A stretch of DNA of 44,500 nt from Peptococcaceae bacterium (GTDB lineage: Bacteria > Bacillota > Peptococcia > Peptococcales > Peptococcaceae). Shown one piece after another: positions 13,008-22,242 of this stretch. Below the pieces are notes generated by a model. The model was not told where the DNA came from. It ran no database searches and was given only the letters and a program-made list of their open reading frames with translations. The position numbers were made by a program, and so were the translations under genes. The stretch spans positions 1 through 44,500 of the forward strand of contig CAAETY010000060.1 in NCBI GenBank assembly GCA_900759105.1, read 5' to 3'. Position 1 is the stretch's first letter; each line of letters opens with the position of its first letter.

Positions 13008-13253
13008 TTACACTGCGTTCACACCATCTGCATACGCCTTATCAAGCACCACAGTACCCACCTGCTCGCCCTGCATGGCTGTAAGCTGTGCCATGATGTC
13101 TTCATTCGTTACTGGCTTTGGTGGTTCAGGCATCGGTGGCGGCTGATAGTTCGGGTCAGGTTTGATGTACTTCTCAATCGTGCCATTATCGTAAGTGTTG
13201 ACGATATATGTAACGCCGTTTTCAATGAGTTCTTCTGTTTTAATTATGGTCAT
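13008..13253 (-). CDS. Small tail-fibre-region protein
   Basis: An 81-residue protein from the ATG at 13253 (SD GGAAGG). It has ENGVTYIVNTYDNGTIEKYIKP, a Pro-rich stretch (QPPPMPEPPKP) and a C-terminal helix (TNEDIMAQLTAMQ). Small proteins of this kind follow tail fibre genes in Firmicutes contractile-tail phages and may be fibre caps or assembly factors. No certain family. Confidence 0.55.
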   Translation of the reverse strand: MTIIKTEELIENGVTYIVNTYDNGTIEKYIKPDPNYQPPPMPEPPKPVTNEDIMAQLTAMQGEQVGTVVLDKAYADGVNAV

Positions 13254-13257
13254 ATTT

Positions 13258-14109
13258 TTATCCTTCCAGACTGTACATAACTTCAATCGTTGAATAACTA
13301 CTAGACTCTGGTATTGTGCTAAGGTCAATATAGACTTTAAGAGATTCTATGAATTGATATCCCTTATACCTGCCGAACCCACTTACGTCGCTATTATACT
13401 TGTCTATCACGATATTCACGTCTTTATCCGAAAATAACTCATCACCTATTGTTATTGGGAATAAGCAAGACATATTATTGTATTTTTTTGTGATTCCGTT
13501 AATAGTAGCCTGGCTCACGTAAGTACCATCGGACGCTCTAGCAGATAGCTCTGCATATCTGGTAAAACTAACATCACCAAGATGTGTTTTTATCCAATTT
13601 GAAGCTTCGATTGTGCTAACACCAATATCGCTTTGGTTATAATGGTTATTAACGATACTAACTACCTTGCCGTCCAATTCTACAATTAACTTAGATTTAA
13701 TATTACTATTAAGTATGGTAGCAAGATATAACGTCCCCTTTCCGCTAATGCTCATAATTAGTTCTTTCGGATTCGGTGTATTCTTTTTACGTACAACCAC
13801 ACCTTTAACAGCATGCATCTTCGCATCGTTTCTAACGTCTTTCTCAATCGTCGCAACTCGTTCTGTCACATTTTGCAAACTAACTTGCAAAGCCTCAACA
13901 CGCTCCAACGCCGTACCCATATCCGCTGCCGTTGCTCTCGTGCTCACCTTTGCATCCAGATTGTCCAACTTAATCGCCCTTACCTGCGTCCAGTCGGCTT
14001 TCCACGCGTCAAAAGCATTCTTCACGCTTGCGACGTCATCAGGCAAGCTGTCAAGCTTTGGCAAGACGTGCGACTTGATATAACTTTGTACTCTATTGTA
14101 ATCGCCCAT
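13258..14109 (-). CDS. Putative tail fibre / receptor-binding protein
   Basis: A 283-residue protein from the ATG at 14109 (SD GGGAGG). The first ~100 residues are helical or coiled coil (DSLPDDVASVKNAF, then MGTALERVEALQVSLQNVTERVATI). The rest is a beta-rich domain without recognised motif, ending YSTIEVMYSLEG. The second half of the gene is clearly richer in A/T than the neighbouring tail genes, as if the tip domain was acquired separately. Its position after the baseplate genes suggests a fibre that contacts the host. Confidence 0.6.
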   Translation of the reverse strand: MGDYNRVQSYIKSHVLPKLDSLPDDVASVKNAFDAWKADWTQVRAIKLDNLDAKVSTRATAADMGTALERVEALQVSLQNVTERVATIEKDVRNDAKMHAVKGVVVRKKNTPNPKELIMSISGKGTLYLATILNSNIKSKLIVELDGKVVSIVNNHYNQSDIGVSTIEASNWIKTHLGDVSFTRYAELSARASDGTYVSQATINGITKKYNNMSCLFPITIGDELFSDKDVNIVIDKYNSDVSGFGRYKGYQFIESLKVYIDLSTIPESSSYSTIEVMYSLEG

Positions 14110-14111
14110 TA

Positions 14112-14459
14112 TTACGCCTCCCTTACCCATCCATTTGCCGTTTCCGTATCCACAATAGTTACCACCTTATCACCAATCGTGATAGTGCTCGTCCAAACGG
14201 CAAAACTACCGTTGCGACTCTCCACGTCCACCTTGCGTGCCACCTCGTGACCGCTTGCGTCCGTGATAACGCTCGTCCATGTGTCGAGTCCATCCTGCGT
14301 GGTAAGCGTGTCGGTGGTGCGGTTGCCCTTGCATCCTGCGAGGTACTCGAATGTGCCGATAGCCTCCTCGATGGTGTCAAAATTGCGGTTAAACGGTTCC
14401 GGAGATGCAGGGTCTCCGAGGTCCGGCTTCTCTAGTCCTAATATCTTTGTTCTCTTCAC
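14112..14459 (-). CDS. Tail-fibre-associated protein
   Basis: A 115-residue protein starting with GTG at 14459 behind SD GGAGGTAAC; the start overlaps the previous stop. The N-terminus (LEKPDLGDPASPEPFNRNF, then DTIEEAIG) is typical of proteins that begin phage fibres or attach to them. The rest has two similar short strands (DTWTSVITDASG and AVWTSTITIGD) with KVV(T)IVDTETANGW. It probably forms a fibre segment. Confidence 0.55.
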   Translation of the reverse strand: MKRTKILGLEKPDLGDPASPEPFNRNFDTIEEAIGTFEYLAGCKGNRTTDTLTTQDGLDTWTSVITDASGHEVARKVDVESRNGSFAVWTSTITIGDKVVTIVDTETANGWVREA

Positions 14460-15169
14460 TTAGTTACCTCCAATCCGTATCCGTTCGCCCACTCTGCGAG
14501 CTTAGCCTGCACGACTGGGTCGTCGTAATGCGCAGCATCATGGATGGTCGTTCCTTGCACCGCTGCATTCGTTGCGCTCCACTTGCCGATATATGGCAGG
14601 TAATAGACTTCATTAGGCGACCATGCCACGTTCTCGTTCATCATGCAGCGGATGCGTCGGATGTTGTCTCGACGTTCGGAGAGCGAGAGATTGCCGGCTT
14701 GAATACCGAGCTCTGCTTCGATATCCGGCAGCGTGGTGATGGTTGTCGCAAGATTGAGCGAGTCCCTAACTACCAGCAGGTAGCTCTCTACTCTCGACAG
14801 TACTGCACCGCCCATCTTGCAGCAGTTCTTTATAACTTCGCTCTCGCGCTCGTACCATGGCATGAGGTTGAGCATCTCAGCCGCCCAGTCACGAGTACCG
14901 GATACCGTGCTAACTTCGATTTCAATATCCAACTCGGTCGGATAGATGAGAGGCGAGCGCACTCGAACTTGAGCGGAGAGGGTATCACCGTCAAAGATAA
15001 TCTCAGTCTTCGGCGCAACGTCACCCCATAGGTTATTGGCGACCATCTGCCAGTTAGTAGATGGTACGGTCTGCCAGTCGCGCGTTGTACGGTCGTAGGC
15101 TTCGCGAGGTCCGGCGAGCTGTTGCCACGTCTCGTTCCAGACTTCTATGTAAGCATGATCTCGAGCCAT
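14456..15169 (-). CDS. XkdU / DUF2313-type baseplate protein
   Basis: A 237-residue protein. The part after residue ~95 (EMLNLMPWYERESEVIKNC, then LLVVRDSLNLATTITTLPDI and LSERRDNIRRIRC) matches the YmfQ/XkdU (DUF2313, Mu gp48-like) family that follows baseplate J in contractile tails. The ~95 N-terminal residues are extra and beta-like. It probably lies at the baseplate rim and links fibres. Confidence 0.65.
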   Translation of the reverse strand: MARDHAYIEVWNETWQQLAGPREAYDRTTRDWQTVPSTNWQMVANNLWGDVAPKTEIIFDGDTLSAQVRVRSPLIYPTELDIEIEVSTVSGTRDWAAEMLNLMPWYERESEVIKNCCKMGGAVLSRVESYLLVVRDSLNLATTITTLPDIEAELGIQAGNLSLSERRDNIRRIRCMMNENVAWSPNEVYYLPYIGKWSATNAAVQGTTIHDAAHYDDPVVQAKLAEWANGYGLEVTK

Positions 15170-15170
15170 C

Positions 15171-15521
15171 TTAGATTGCTCCCTTCACGCGCACGATGAA
15201 GTAGTTCGCCGGAATAATGAACGTGTTTCCCGTCCCCACCGCTTGCGCAGTGGTGAGCGCATTGCGGTAGACCATCTCGCCGTTGTTGTAGATAGCAGCA
15301 TAGCGCACGGTGCCCCATGGTGCTGTTGCAATTGGGAACTCTACTGCGTTAACGTTGGTGCTCTGCCCCTTGTTCGCTACCGCGAACTCTACCGGCATAC
15401 GTTGATAGCCACCACCGGATACTTCAGTATTCTCATCAATAAGCAGCCCCATCTTCACGTCGCTGCCATTAGCAAGGAACAGGTCCACAACTTCATTCGC
15501 TTTAGTTACTACAATAGCCAT
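15171..15521 (-). CDS. Phage tail-fibre-type beta protein
   Basis: A 116-residue protein with the pattern GGGYQRMPVEFAVAN, then NAVEFPIATAPWGTVRYAAI, then PANYFIVRVKGAI. This arrangement (alternating strands with a W-G-T-V turn) is common in short fibre or baseplate attachment proteins of Firmicutes phages. It lies between baseplate J and XkdU-like genes. SD GAGGAGTGAG. Confidence 0.55.
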   Translation of the reverse strand: MAIVVTKANEVVDLFLANGSDVKMGLLIDENTEVSGGGYQRMPVEFAVANKGQSTNVNAVEFPIATAPWGTVRYAAIYNNGEMVYRNALTTAQAVGTGNTFIIPANYFIVRVKGAI

Positions 15522-15534
15522 ATTCTCACTCCTC

Positions 15535-16608
15535 TCATCCTACCATTACATTGATGTCGCCGATGCTCAGCAGCTTGCTGCCGTCTGTTGCACTCAGTGT
15601 ATAGACAGGCTTCGAGCCATCGCCGACCGTGATGTCGTTGATGTTGTCCATGTTCGTCACCTTCTCCACTACGTTGATAACTTCCCATACGGAGAGGTCG
15701 GTGCGCACGTAGTTCGGGTCCGGATACGTCTTGATGTGACGCTCTAATGCTTCCTTAACGGTAGCAGCGAGAGAGTCATCGGTCTTCTTCACCTTGATGC
15801 CAATCGGTACCACTTCAGCTGTCGGAGCAGTGACAATAATGGTGAAGCCGTAGAACAGGTTACCTGCAATATGCGCCTGCAATGATGTGATTAACTGCTC
15901 GCTCGCCGGCTCGTAATTGTTATCCAGCGCGTACACGGTGATGTTTCCGCTTCCTTTCTTGCCTGCAATGCGCACCTGCCCAATACCATCGACCTCAGCA
16001 CTCCACTCTCTGAGCGTGCTGTCGTTGAGGTTATATGGAAAGTGCTGCAAATGCCAGCGATAACGTGTACGGAATGCGTCATCTGTCTCCTCGTCCACGC
16101 CATTGATGAGTGGCTTGTCATTAGTCACACCGGTAATATTGACCAACGTATTGGTGACAATCTTATCAATTGCGCCTGCCGCGAAATAGCCGATATTGCC
16201 GACCTTAACGGCTTGCACGTCAATATTGACCGTGCCGCCTTCCTTGATGGTGTCGCCCCACAGCGTTGCGAACTGCACATCGCCTGCTGCTACAAGCGTG
16301 CCCTGTGGGATGTACGCGCCTACCGTGCCGGTAAACGTAACCTCACCCTCTGCACGCTTTGCAAGCCTGCGAGTGAGCTTGCAATAGTCGCCGATAAATG
16401 CATCCAACTCTCTGCCCCGCCTATTATTGATATCCATGGCATCATAGACGAACCTAGCGCCAATCATGAGCTCGTTGCCAAGTAAGGCAAAGGCACTCGC
16501 TTCTTGATAGTAGAGTGTGTTCTCCGACCTGTCCTCGCCTTCTGGCAGCGCATCGAGTGCAGTCTGCAAAAGGCTCTCGTATGTTGGTAGTCCAATATCA
16601 GATGGCAA
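15535..16608 (-). CDS. Baseplate J-like protein (XkdT)
   Basis: About 357 residues from TTG at 16608, which has SD GGAGGT at 8 nt; the ATG at 16635 has none. It has the Baseplate_J family pattern: EGEVTFTGTVGAYIPQGTLV (about 95-115), GNIGYFAAGAIDKI, then DEETDDAFRTRYRWHLQ and STLREWSAEVDGIGQVRI. It forms the baseplate wedge of the contractile tail with the DUF2634 and XkdU-like proteins. Confidence 0.85.
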   Translation of the reverse strand: MPSDIGLPTYESLLQTALDALPEGEDRSENTLYYQEASAFALLGNELMIGARFVYDAMDINNRRGRELDAFIGDYCKLTRRLAKRAEGEVTFTGTVGAYIPQGTLVAAGDVQFATLWGDTIKEGGTVNIDVQAVKVGNIGYFAAGAIDKIVTNTLVNITGVTNDKPLINGVDEETDDAFRTRYRWHLQHFPYNLNDSTLREWSAEVDGIGQVRIAGKKGSGNITVYALDNNYEPASEQLITSLQAHIAGNLFYGFTIIVTAPTAEVVPIGIKVKKTDDSLAATVKEALERHIKTYPDPNYVRTDLSVWEVINVVEKVTNMDNINDITVGDGSKPVYTLSATDGSKLLSIGDINVMVG

Positions 16609-17038
16609 TTTTAACGACCTCCTCTCTTTCGTCATAAATAGTTGTAATTGGGATAGTTAGCTTCAACGTGCCGCGCACAAGCTGCACATCAATGCTCCCT
16701 ATACTCTTGATGTAAGAGCCCAAGTTGGTCTCCAGTGTCTCGCGAGCGATGCGACGAGCTTCGGCTTCGGTGAATCCTTTGCTGTACCCTTTGCCGATAA
16801 GTGACCAAAGGTCTGAGCCGTAGCGAGGTGTGTGGATGATCTCGTGCTCTTGCCATGTCTTGAAGAGCTTCCAAATCCACACCTTGAGTGCTTCGTTCTC
16901 GTACACCTTGTACATCTGCCCTGCGCTGTTGCGTGCAAAGTCGTAATTCTCGAAGTCCCACGCCCACTCGGAGGCAATAGGCAGCTCCGTGACTCGCTGC
17001 ACGCTGACCGGAGTTGTGAATGGAATGATATCCGGCAT
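16598..17038 (-). CDS. DUF2634 baseplate protein (XkdS-like)
   Basis: A 146-residue protein. Family-like stretches are EWAWDFENYDFARN, then ALKVWIWKLFKTW, YGSDLWSLIGKGY and EARRIARETLETN. XkdS is a gp25/W-like wedge component of PBSX-type tails. It overlaps the next gene by a few bases. Confidence 0.8.
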   Translation of the reverse strand: MPDIIPFTTPVSVQRVTELPIASEWAWDFENYDFARNSAGQMYKVYENEALKVWIWKLFKTWQEHEIIHTPRYGSDLWSLIGKGYSKGFTEAEARRIARETLETNLGSYIKSIGSIDVQLVRGTLKLTIPITTIYDEREEVVKIAI

Positions 17039-17377
17039 CTACTTCACCACCTTGCATAGAACGATGAGCTGTTGCTTGCCTTCTAACTGCACGACTGCCA
17101 CGCTGTCGCCTTCCTTAATGGCAGCCGGATGCGTGACTGTTGCCGTGACGGTTCCATGAGGAGACGGTGCAGAGATAACCACATTCTTCTCCTCATGCTT
17201 CAGCAGCTGCGCATTGACAAGCACTTGCCCCTTTGCTTGCTCGTACTGGAGGCCACCGAGCGATACCACAATAGGTTGCACGCTCACCACCTTAGCAATC
17301 TGCACATGTCTAGGCGCTTCCGGTACATGGTCGTCGAGTGCGTCCCAGAATACCTGCTCCCATGCCTTCTCTCTCAT
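17039..17377 (-). CDS. DUF2577 baseplate-spike protein (XkdR-like)
   Basis: A 112-residue protein with VQIAKVVSVQPIVVSLGG and IKEGDSVAVVQLEGKQQLIVL, as in DUF2577 (XkdR). Such OB-fold proteins lie at the tip of the tube, next to the hub. SD GGAGGCGAGAGC precedes the ATG. Confidence 0.75.
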   Translation of the reverse strand: MREKAWEQVFWDALDDHVPEAPRHVQIAKVVSVQPIVVSLGGLQYEQAKGQVLVNAQLLKHEEKNVVISAPSPHGTVTATVTHPAAIKEGDSVAVVQLEGKQQLIVLCKVVK

Positions 17378-17391
17378 GCTCTCGCCTCCTT

Positions 17392-19461
17392 CTACTCGCT
17401 ACCAGTGAGCCACACATAGCCGTTTTTACTAAATATAGGCCCCGGGTCTATCCAACCCCATGGGCTGTGCAATTCTAAATGCAAGTGCAGACCGCTGCTA
17501 TTTCCCGAACTTCCACAGCCACCTATAACTTGTCCCTTCTTGATGGCTTGTCCGGCTCTAACATTGATGGAATTAAGATGCGCATACCTGCTCATCCATC
17601 CGCCACCATGGTCAATATAGACACTGTTGCCATAGCTCCAGTCTTCAACGCCATCCCCGGCGACTTTAACAACACCATCCAAAACGCTTACTACAGGCGT
17701 CCCCCACTTAGAGTTAGGTGGCTGGAAATCACGAGCGTGATGCGTATGTCCGGGATAGGTAAACGCGCTGATATTCCTCGCATTCGGCAATGGGTACGCC
17801 AGAGCATACATCCCTGCATAGATAGGCATCATGGATGTATTAGCCGTTCCCGTCGCTCCTGCTGTCGAACCATTAGCAGGACCAGCAGCAGGGATTTGCG
17901 TGTAATTCTTCCACTTGTTATAGAACGACTGAGCCGCTGCAATGCGTGCGCTCATGTTAACAACACCGGCACGCTCGAAGCACGTCTGGAAGATGCGAGT
18001 GGCTTGTGCGACGTCTGTCAACTTCTTGAATCCTTCAAGACCACCGCAGTATTGATTCATGAGTTGCACGCAAGTGGAGTCACCACCCTTGAGTTCATAC
18101 ATGAGGTAGTTGAGTTGCCCCTCGACGGTCGTGTAGTCTTGCCCGTTACGTTGGCACCAGTTGATGAGGTTCGTTCTGCGTGCGTAACTCCATTGGCATA
18201 GGCCATAACCTACACCGCTCCCATATTCTTGAATGGTTGCATTGAAGCCGCTTTCTTGCTCAATATTTCCCATAACACCACATGCAGCTGCAGCGCTAAA
18301 GCCTTGCGCACGCAGGAAGTTATAGACTCGTTCCTGCACGGTATTGCCACCAACGCCTGAATAACCAGTAGAACCATCGGTTGCTTGCTCAACTTGCCCT
18401 GCCGTCACTTGGTCCATGATATTCTCAAAAGCAATGTCAAGACTCATCGTGTGAAGTCCGTTTTCGAACTTGTGTGTGTCGCTGTCGATATAAAACAGCC
18501 CATCTAGTCCTGTAACTGGTTCGCTAACAACAACCGCTGTTCCTGACACGCATTCAGTGATGCCTAGTCCTTCAACGCTTGCAGTGAGTTCGATATCTTT
18601 GAGTAGTGCCTTTGCTGACACCTCCACAGACTCGCCTCCGCTTTGCTTATAAATCGCTTGCAAGATGCCAGGGAAGTCTTTCTCTGTGTCAAGTTCAAAG
18701 GTGCCGACCTCAGTGCCATCTGAGCTGTACGCCTTGACTCGGTTAACCGCATTCAAGCTTGAGGAGTGGAACTTCGCCTCGCTGAGCTCTCGCTCGCTAC
18801 TGAGTGCGTACTTGTAGACAACCTCACCCTTCTCTAGGACGTTGAGTGCGCCGTTTTTGAAAGTAAGGTAGTACTGTTTGCCATTGCTCTGACTCGTGAG
18901 CGTATAGCCGGTCATGATGATGTCGTAGAGGCTGTCGTTGTCATGAATGCGCTGATAGCTCTCACCCGGCTGTACTTCCTTCAGCGGTACGTTGAAGTCC
19001 TTGCATACCTTGCGCACAACGTCCTCCGGCTTTTCGCCGGAGATGTTGTACTTACCTTTGGACTTAGTCAAAAAAATGCCGCCATCGTAGCAGATGTATG
19101 AGATGGTCTTGTCATTGATAGACCTATCCACGTCCATCACGTAGCCTCGGAATACCTCCACGCCATTAAGGAAAAACTGCACAGTGTCGTGCATCTTAAC
19201 CTCGAAGTCCGGAAAATGATAGTTATCATCGCTCACAACGTGGATATCGAGCTTACGCGCCACGTCGTTCTTGCTCCCGCTCCATGTGAGTTCAGTCACC
19301 AACGAGGTGATGTCGTAGCGGTTGCAATAGACGAGTATTTCCTCGCTCGTTGGCACGTAGTTGTGGTTCTTGCCCCACGCCTTTTCCTCTTCGGTGAGGC
19401 TGCCTATAAACGCGTCCTGATCTCCTTCGAGGTCGACGCGGTCGTATTCAGTTGTCGCCAT
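17392..19461 (-). CDS. Tail hub protein fused to tail lysozyme and M23 endopeptidase
   Basis: A 689-residue protein of three parts. Residues ~1-365 are an XkdQ/gpD-type hub (YDITSLVTELTWSG, FRGYVMDVDRSIN, EDVVRKVCKDFNVP). Residues ~378-520 are a phage tail lysozyme domain (ERVYNFLRAQGFSAAAACGV, MGNIEQESGFNATIQE with a candidate catalytic Glu, GYGLCQWSY). Residues ~555-689 are an M23 (LytM-like) metallopeptidase (GHTHHARDF, then SSGLHLHLEL giving the zinc His/Asp ligands). It pierces and digests the wall during injection. An Ala/Gly/Thr-rich linker separates the two enzymes. SD GGAGG. Confidence 0.85.
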   Translation of the reverse strand: MATTEYDRVDLEGDQDAFIGSLTEEEKAWGKNHNYVPTSEEILVYCNRYDITSLVTELTWSGSKNDVARKLDIHVVSDDNYHFPDFEVKMHDTVQFFLNGVEVFRGYVMDVDRSINDKTISYICYDGGIFLTKSKGKYNISGEKPEDVVRKVCKDFNVPLKEVQPGESYQRIHDNDSLYDIIMTGYTLTSQSNGKQYYLTFKNGALNVLEKGEVVYKYALSSERELSEAKFHSSSLNAVNRVKAYSSDGTEVGTFELDTEKDFPGILQAIYKQSGGESVEVSAKALLKDIELTASVEGLGITECVSGTAVVVSEPVTGLDGLFYIDSDTHKFENGLHTMSLDIAFENIMDQVTAGQVEQATDGSTGYSGVGGNTVQERVYNFLRAQGFSAAAACGVMGNIEQESGFNATIQEYGSGVGYGLCQWSYARRTNLINWCQRNGQDYTTVEGQLNYLMYELKGGDSTCVQLMNQYCGGLEGFKKLTDVAQATRIFQTCFERAGVVNMSARIAAAQSFYNKWKNYTQIPAAGPANGSTAGATGTANTSMMPIYAGMYALAYPLPNARNISAFTYPGHTHHARDFQPPNSKWGTPVVSVLDGVVKVAGDGVEDWSYGNSVYIDHGGGWMSRYAHLNSINVRAGQAIKKGQVIGGCGSSGNSSGLHLHLELHSPWGWIDPGPIFSKNGYVWLTGSE

Positions 19462-19472
19462 CTACGCACCTC

Positions 19473-20348
19473 CTATTCCGGATAAGTCACGAGGATAATC
19501 TTCTGCCCTGCGATGCCCTTGAGGCTGTTCGGGTTGTCAATCTTATCCCTATTTGCTCGATATATATCCTCCCACTTTGAAGCATCACCATATTTAGCCA
19601 ACGCAATGCCAGTGAGTGTATCGCCAACTTTGACAACATACTCATCAACATCTTTATACATTAGCGATTGAGCACTCTTTTCAGTAAGTGCAGCATTTGC
19701 ACCTGCAATCTTCGGTAGCTTCAGCTTCTCACCTTCGATGTACTTCAGGCTTCTATAAGGGTCTGTAATAAGGTCCTTGTTTGCCTTATAAATTTCTTCC
19801 CAGTACCTAGAGTCTCCATATACCGCCTTCGCAATGCCTGTCAGCGTATCGCCATATCGCACTGTCCATTCGGTATCCTCGCTATGGCTTCCTGCCACTG
19901 CTGTGTCGAAGTTTGTCCCCTTAAAGGTTGCGAGCTTCGGAGACTCGAGGAACACGTACTCAATGAGCTCAAGTGCACACTCCACATTATTCGTCCCATC
20001 TTGCACACCATAGGAGAACGTCTTGATGAGCATCGCCACGTTGATGGTCGTGCCTGTAATGATGAGTCGGATAGGTCTGCGAGTTGCCTTCCACTTCTTG
20101 ATGAGCTCCACGCAGTCCCATGGGTCCTTGATGTCGTGGTACTGAAGGAAGTAGTAGTCTTGAGCAGGCAGACAGAAATCAAGCGTGATGCTGTCGAGGT
20201 TCTTTAGCCCCGGCAACGAGATTTCGCCGAGCTTCTGCAAGGTCATCGTCTCCACGCCTTGCGCTGTATGTAGCTTGAACATCGGGGCGATAGGTAGCTG
20301 TAGCACCTCTTCCCTGTTGTTGAAGCTTAGCCACACTTCGTGTCTCAT
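19473..20348 (-). CDS. LysM-containing baseplate/hub protein (XkdP-like)
   Basis: A 291-residue protein. The N-terminal ~150 residues resemble tail proteins that sit above the hub (LPGLKNLDSITLDFCLPAQD). Two LysM domains follow: WTVRYGDTLTGIAKAVYGD (about 160-215) and YVVKVGDTLTGIALAKYGD (about 238-290), with strong similarity to each other. LysM binds peptidoglycan, and in XkdP-type proteins it is thought to hold the hub in the baseplate. Confidence 0.8.
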   Translation of the reverse strand: MRHEVWLSFNNREEVLQLPIAPMFKLHTAQGVETMTLQKLGEISLPGLKNLDSITLDFCLPAQDYYFLQYHDIKDPWDCVELIKKWKATRRPIRLIITGTTINVAMLIKTFSYGVQDGTNNVECALELIEYVFLESPKLATFKGTNFDTAVAGSHSEDTEWTVRYGDTLTGIAKAVYGDSRYWEEIYKANKDLITDPYRSLKYIEGEKLKLPKIAGANAALTEKSAQSLMYKDVDEYVVKVGDTLTGIALAKYGDASKWEDIYRANRDKIDNPNSLKGIAGQKIILVTYPE

Positions 20349-22060
20349 GCCATCACCGCCCTATTCTTCTCTGCCAGTTGCAACTTCTTAACGATGCGGG
20401 TAGCAATTTTGTCCACGTCCGCCTCTTCTCTTACTTGGAACACCGCTCCGGAGAAGTTGACGTTAGTCACACCACCACCTCGAGCGCCTTCTTGTCTCGC
20501 CATTCTCACCGACTCATCGTGTGGGTAGATGCGAGTGCCGCGTGGCAAGTCGATGATTTCACCACCACGTTCATGGACAGCGGTCAGACCGCCCTGCCAG
20601 AAGCTCGTACCGCTTGCGTTGTGACCAATCTTTCTACCTACCACTGAGATGGCACCACCTACCATGCTGCCAATCATGCCGAGCGGCGAGTGGGTAACGA
20701 AGTCAATCACAGCTATTTTTAGGTATTTGATGGCGTTTTTCGCCTTATTTACCCAGTTCGTTACCGTTTTGAATGCACTTGAACCAATGCGCTTAATAGT
20801 TTCCCAATTTTTATAAAGCATCACGCCAGTAGCAACCGCAGCTGCTATTGCTAATCCAAACGGTCCCGAAAGAATTCCCATAATGAGAGTAATTCCCTTC
20901 CATACGAGGCTTGCAACAGGAACAATTTTTCCCAAAACACTTACAAAAGTCATGATGGCCTGGAAGTTGGAGCCAAATGCCACCATAGCAGAGCCTAGCA
21001 AGCTAATGAGCGGCCCCAATGCACCCACAACGAGCACAATGGCAGTAAACGCCTTCTGCTGTCCGTCGCTTAGCCCGGAGAACCAACCAATGAAGCTCTG
21101 GAACAGACCGCCGATGGTGGTGAAGACAGGACCTACTACCGCCATTACATTGCCAACCGCGGTGTCGAAGCTCTCTGCCCATCGCTTGATGGTTCCGTCC
21201 TGCTGCCACTTGTCGAATTTCTCTGCAAGGTCACCGACCTTTTGGCCAATGATATCAAGCGCAGAACCTGTGCGCACCGAACCATCCTCTGTCATGCCGA
21301 GCATAGTTGCTAATGCACTCTTAGTTACGCCCGTAACCGTCGACCACATGCCACGAATAGTCTTTGCTTGCGCCTCCATGCCCCCTGCGTACTTGTCTTT
21401 CATGAGGGCAATCATGGCCTCGTTGAACTTCTCTTGGTCCACGATTTGACCCTTATTGTTCACAACCTCTTGGTCTGCGAACATTTTGTTCGCTTTTTCA
21501 GAAATCATCGCCTTCGTGATACCGAATTCCTTCAATCGTTCAAGCTCGCCAGTTTGCGCATCAATTAATGCCTCGGTGGCTTGGTCAAAGCTTTTATTGG
21601 TAGCTGCAGCCATATCACCTGTTAACGTGAGCCATTTATCTGCGCTCATTCCCATGGCCTCGAATTTAGCAGCACCTTCGACGAGTTCCCCGGCTTCGAA
21701 CGGTGTGCGATTCGCAAGTGATACCGCATTCTTCATTATCTTTGCAGCCTTCTTCGTGTCTTTAGTCGCCGTGTTCAGCTGTTGCCTGTATCCTTGCAAG
21801 TCGAGCGCCTCAGCGAAGCCTGTCTTCGCACCAAGCCCTGCAACAGCAGCACCGAGTGTTCCGACCGCCTTCAGTGGAGTGGTAAACGCCTTGGTCATCT
21901 TCTCGCCGACACGTTGCATCTCGTAGCCTGTCTTTCTGATGGCTTTTCCCTGTGCTTTCCATGCCTTCTCGAAGCCCTTTGCCGACTCCTTGGCCTTCTC
22001 CAGTGCGCTAGAGAAGTTATCCCTTAGCGATAAAATAGCCTGTATTCGTGTTGATGCCAT
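20345..22060 (-). CDS. Tail tape measure protein
   Basis: 571 residues, short for the family, which implies a short tail. The N-terminal part is helical (LRDNFSSALEKAKESAKGFEKAW), followed by a TMP core with ELVEGAAKFEAMGMSADKW and ALIDAQTGELERLKEFGI, and several hydrophobic segments (about 335-420). It sets tail length and is ejected into the cell. SD AAGGAGGTGGG. It starts 3 bp before (downstream coupling) the stop of the frameshifted chaperone at 22063. Confidence 0.9.
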   Translation of the reverse strand: MASTRIQAILSLRDNFSSALEKAKESAKGFEKAWKAQGKAIRKTGYEMQRVGEKMTKAFTTPLKAVGTLGAAVAGLGAKTGFAEALDLQGYRQQLNTATKDTKKAAKIMKNAVSLANRTPFEAGELVEGAAKFEAMGMSADKWLTLTGDMAAATNKSFDQATEALIDAQTGELERLKEFGITKAMISEKANKMFADQEVVNNKGQIVDQEKFNEAMIALMKDKYAGGMEAQAKTIRGMWSTVTGVTKSALATMLGMTEDGSVRTGSALDIIGQKVGDLAEKFDKWQQDGTIKRWAESFDTAVGNVMAVVGPVFTTIGGLFQSFIGWFSGLSDGQQKAFTAIVLVVGALGPLISLLGSAMVAFGSNFQAIMTFVSVLGKIVPVASLVWKGITLIMGILSGPFGLAIAAAVATGVMLYKNWETIKRIGSSAFKTVTNWVNKAKNAIKYLKIAVIDFVTHSPLGMIGSMVGGAISVVGRKIGHNASGTSFWQGGLTAVHERGGEIIDLPRGTRIYPHDESVRMARQEGARGGGVTNVNFSGAVFQVREEADVDKIATRIVKKLQLAEKNRAVMA

Positions 22061-22062
22061 GC

Positions 22063-22242
22063 TTACCCACCTCCTTGCTCGTTGATATAGCAGATTTCTC
22101 GATATAAAAACCGCCTGACAATCAGCCGTTCGAAGAATGGCAGGCTCATGTAGTCAGACGGCATCATATTGTGCAGCCTGAAGAGCCAGAACATTGCCCA
22201 CACGTCTGAATCTGCCTTATCGCCAGGCTCTATTAGTTTTTT
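22063..22242 (-). other. -1 programmed frameshift site and extension of the tail assembly chaperone
   Basis: The slippery heptamer A-AAA-AAC (22242-22236 on the minus strand) lies in frame directly before the zero-frame stop TAA (22235-22233). After a -1 slip, translation continues for 57 codons (LIEPGDKADSDVWAMFWLF at the start, ending YINEQGGG) to TAA at 22065-22063, just upstream of the tape measure start. This gives a ~196-residue long form, as in the G/GT pair of lambda. Confidence 0.85.

Noticed and set aside
22066..22232. Gap between chaperone and tape measure as a non-coding region
   Set aside because: The -1 frame is open through it and joins the chaperone frame at a proper slippery site.
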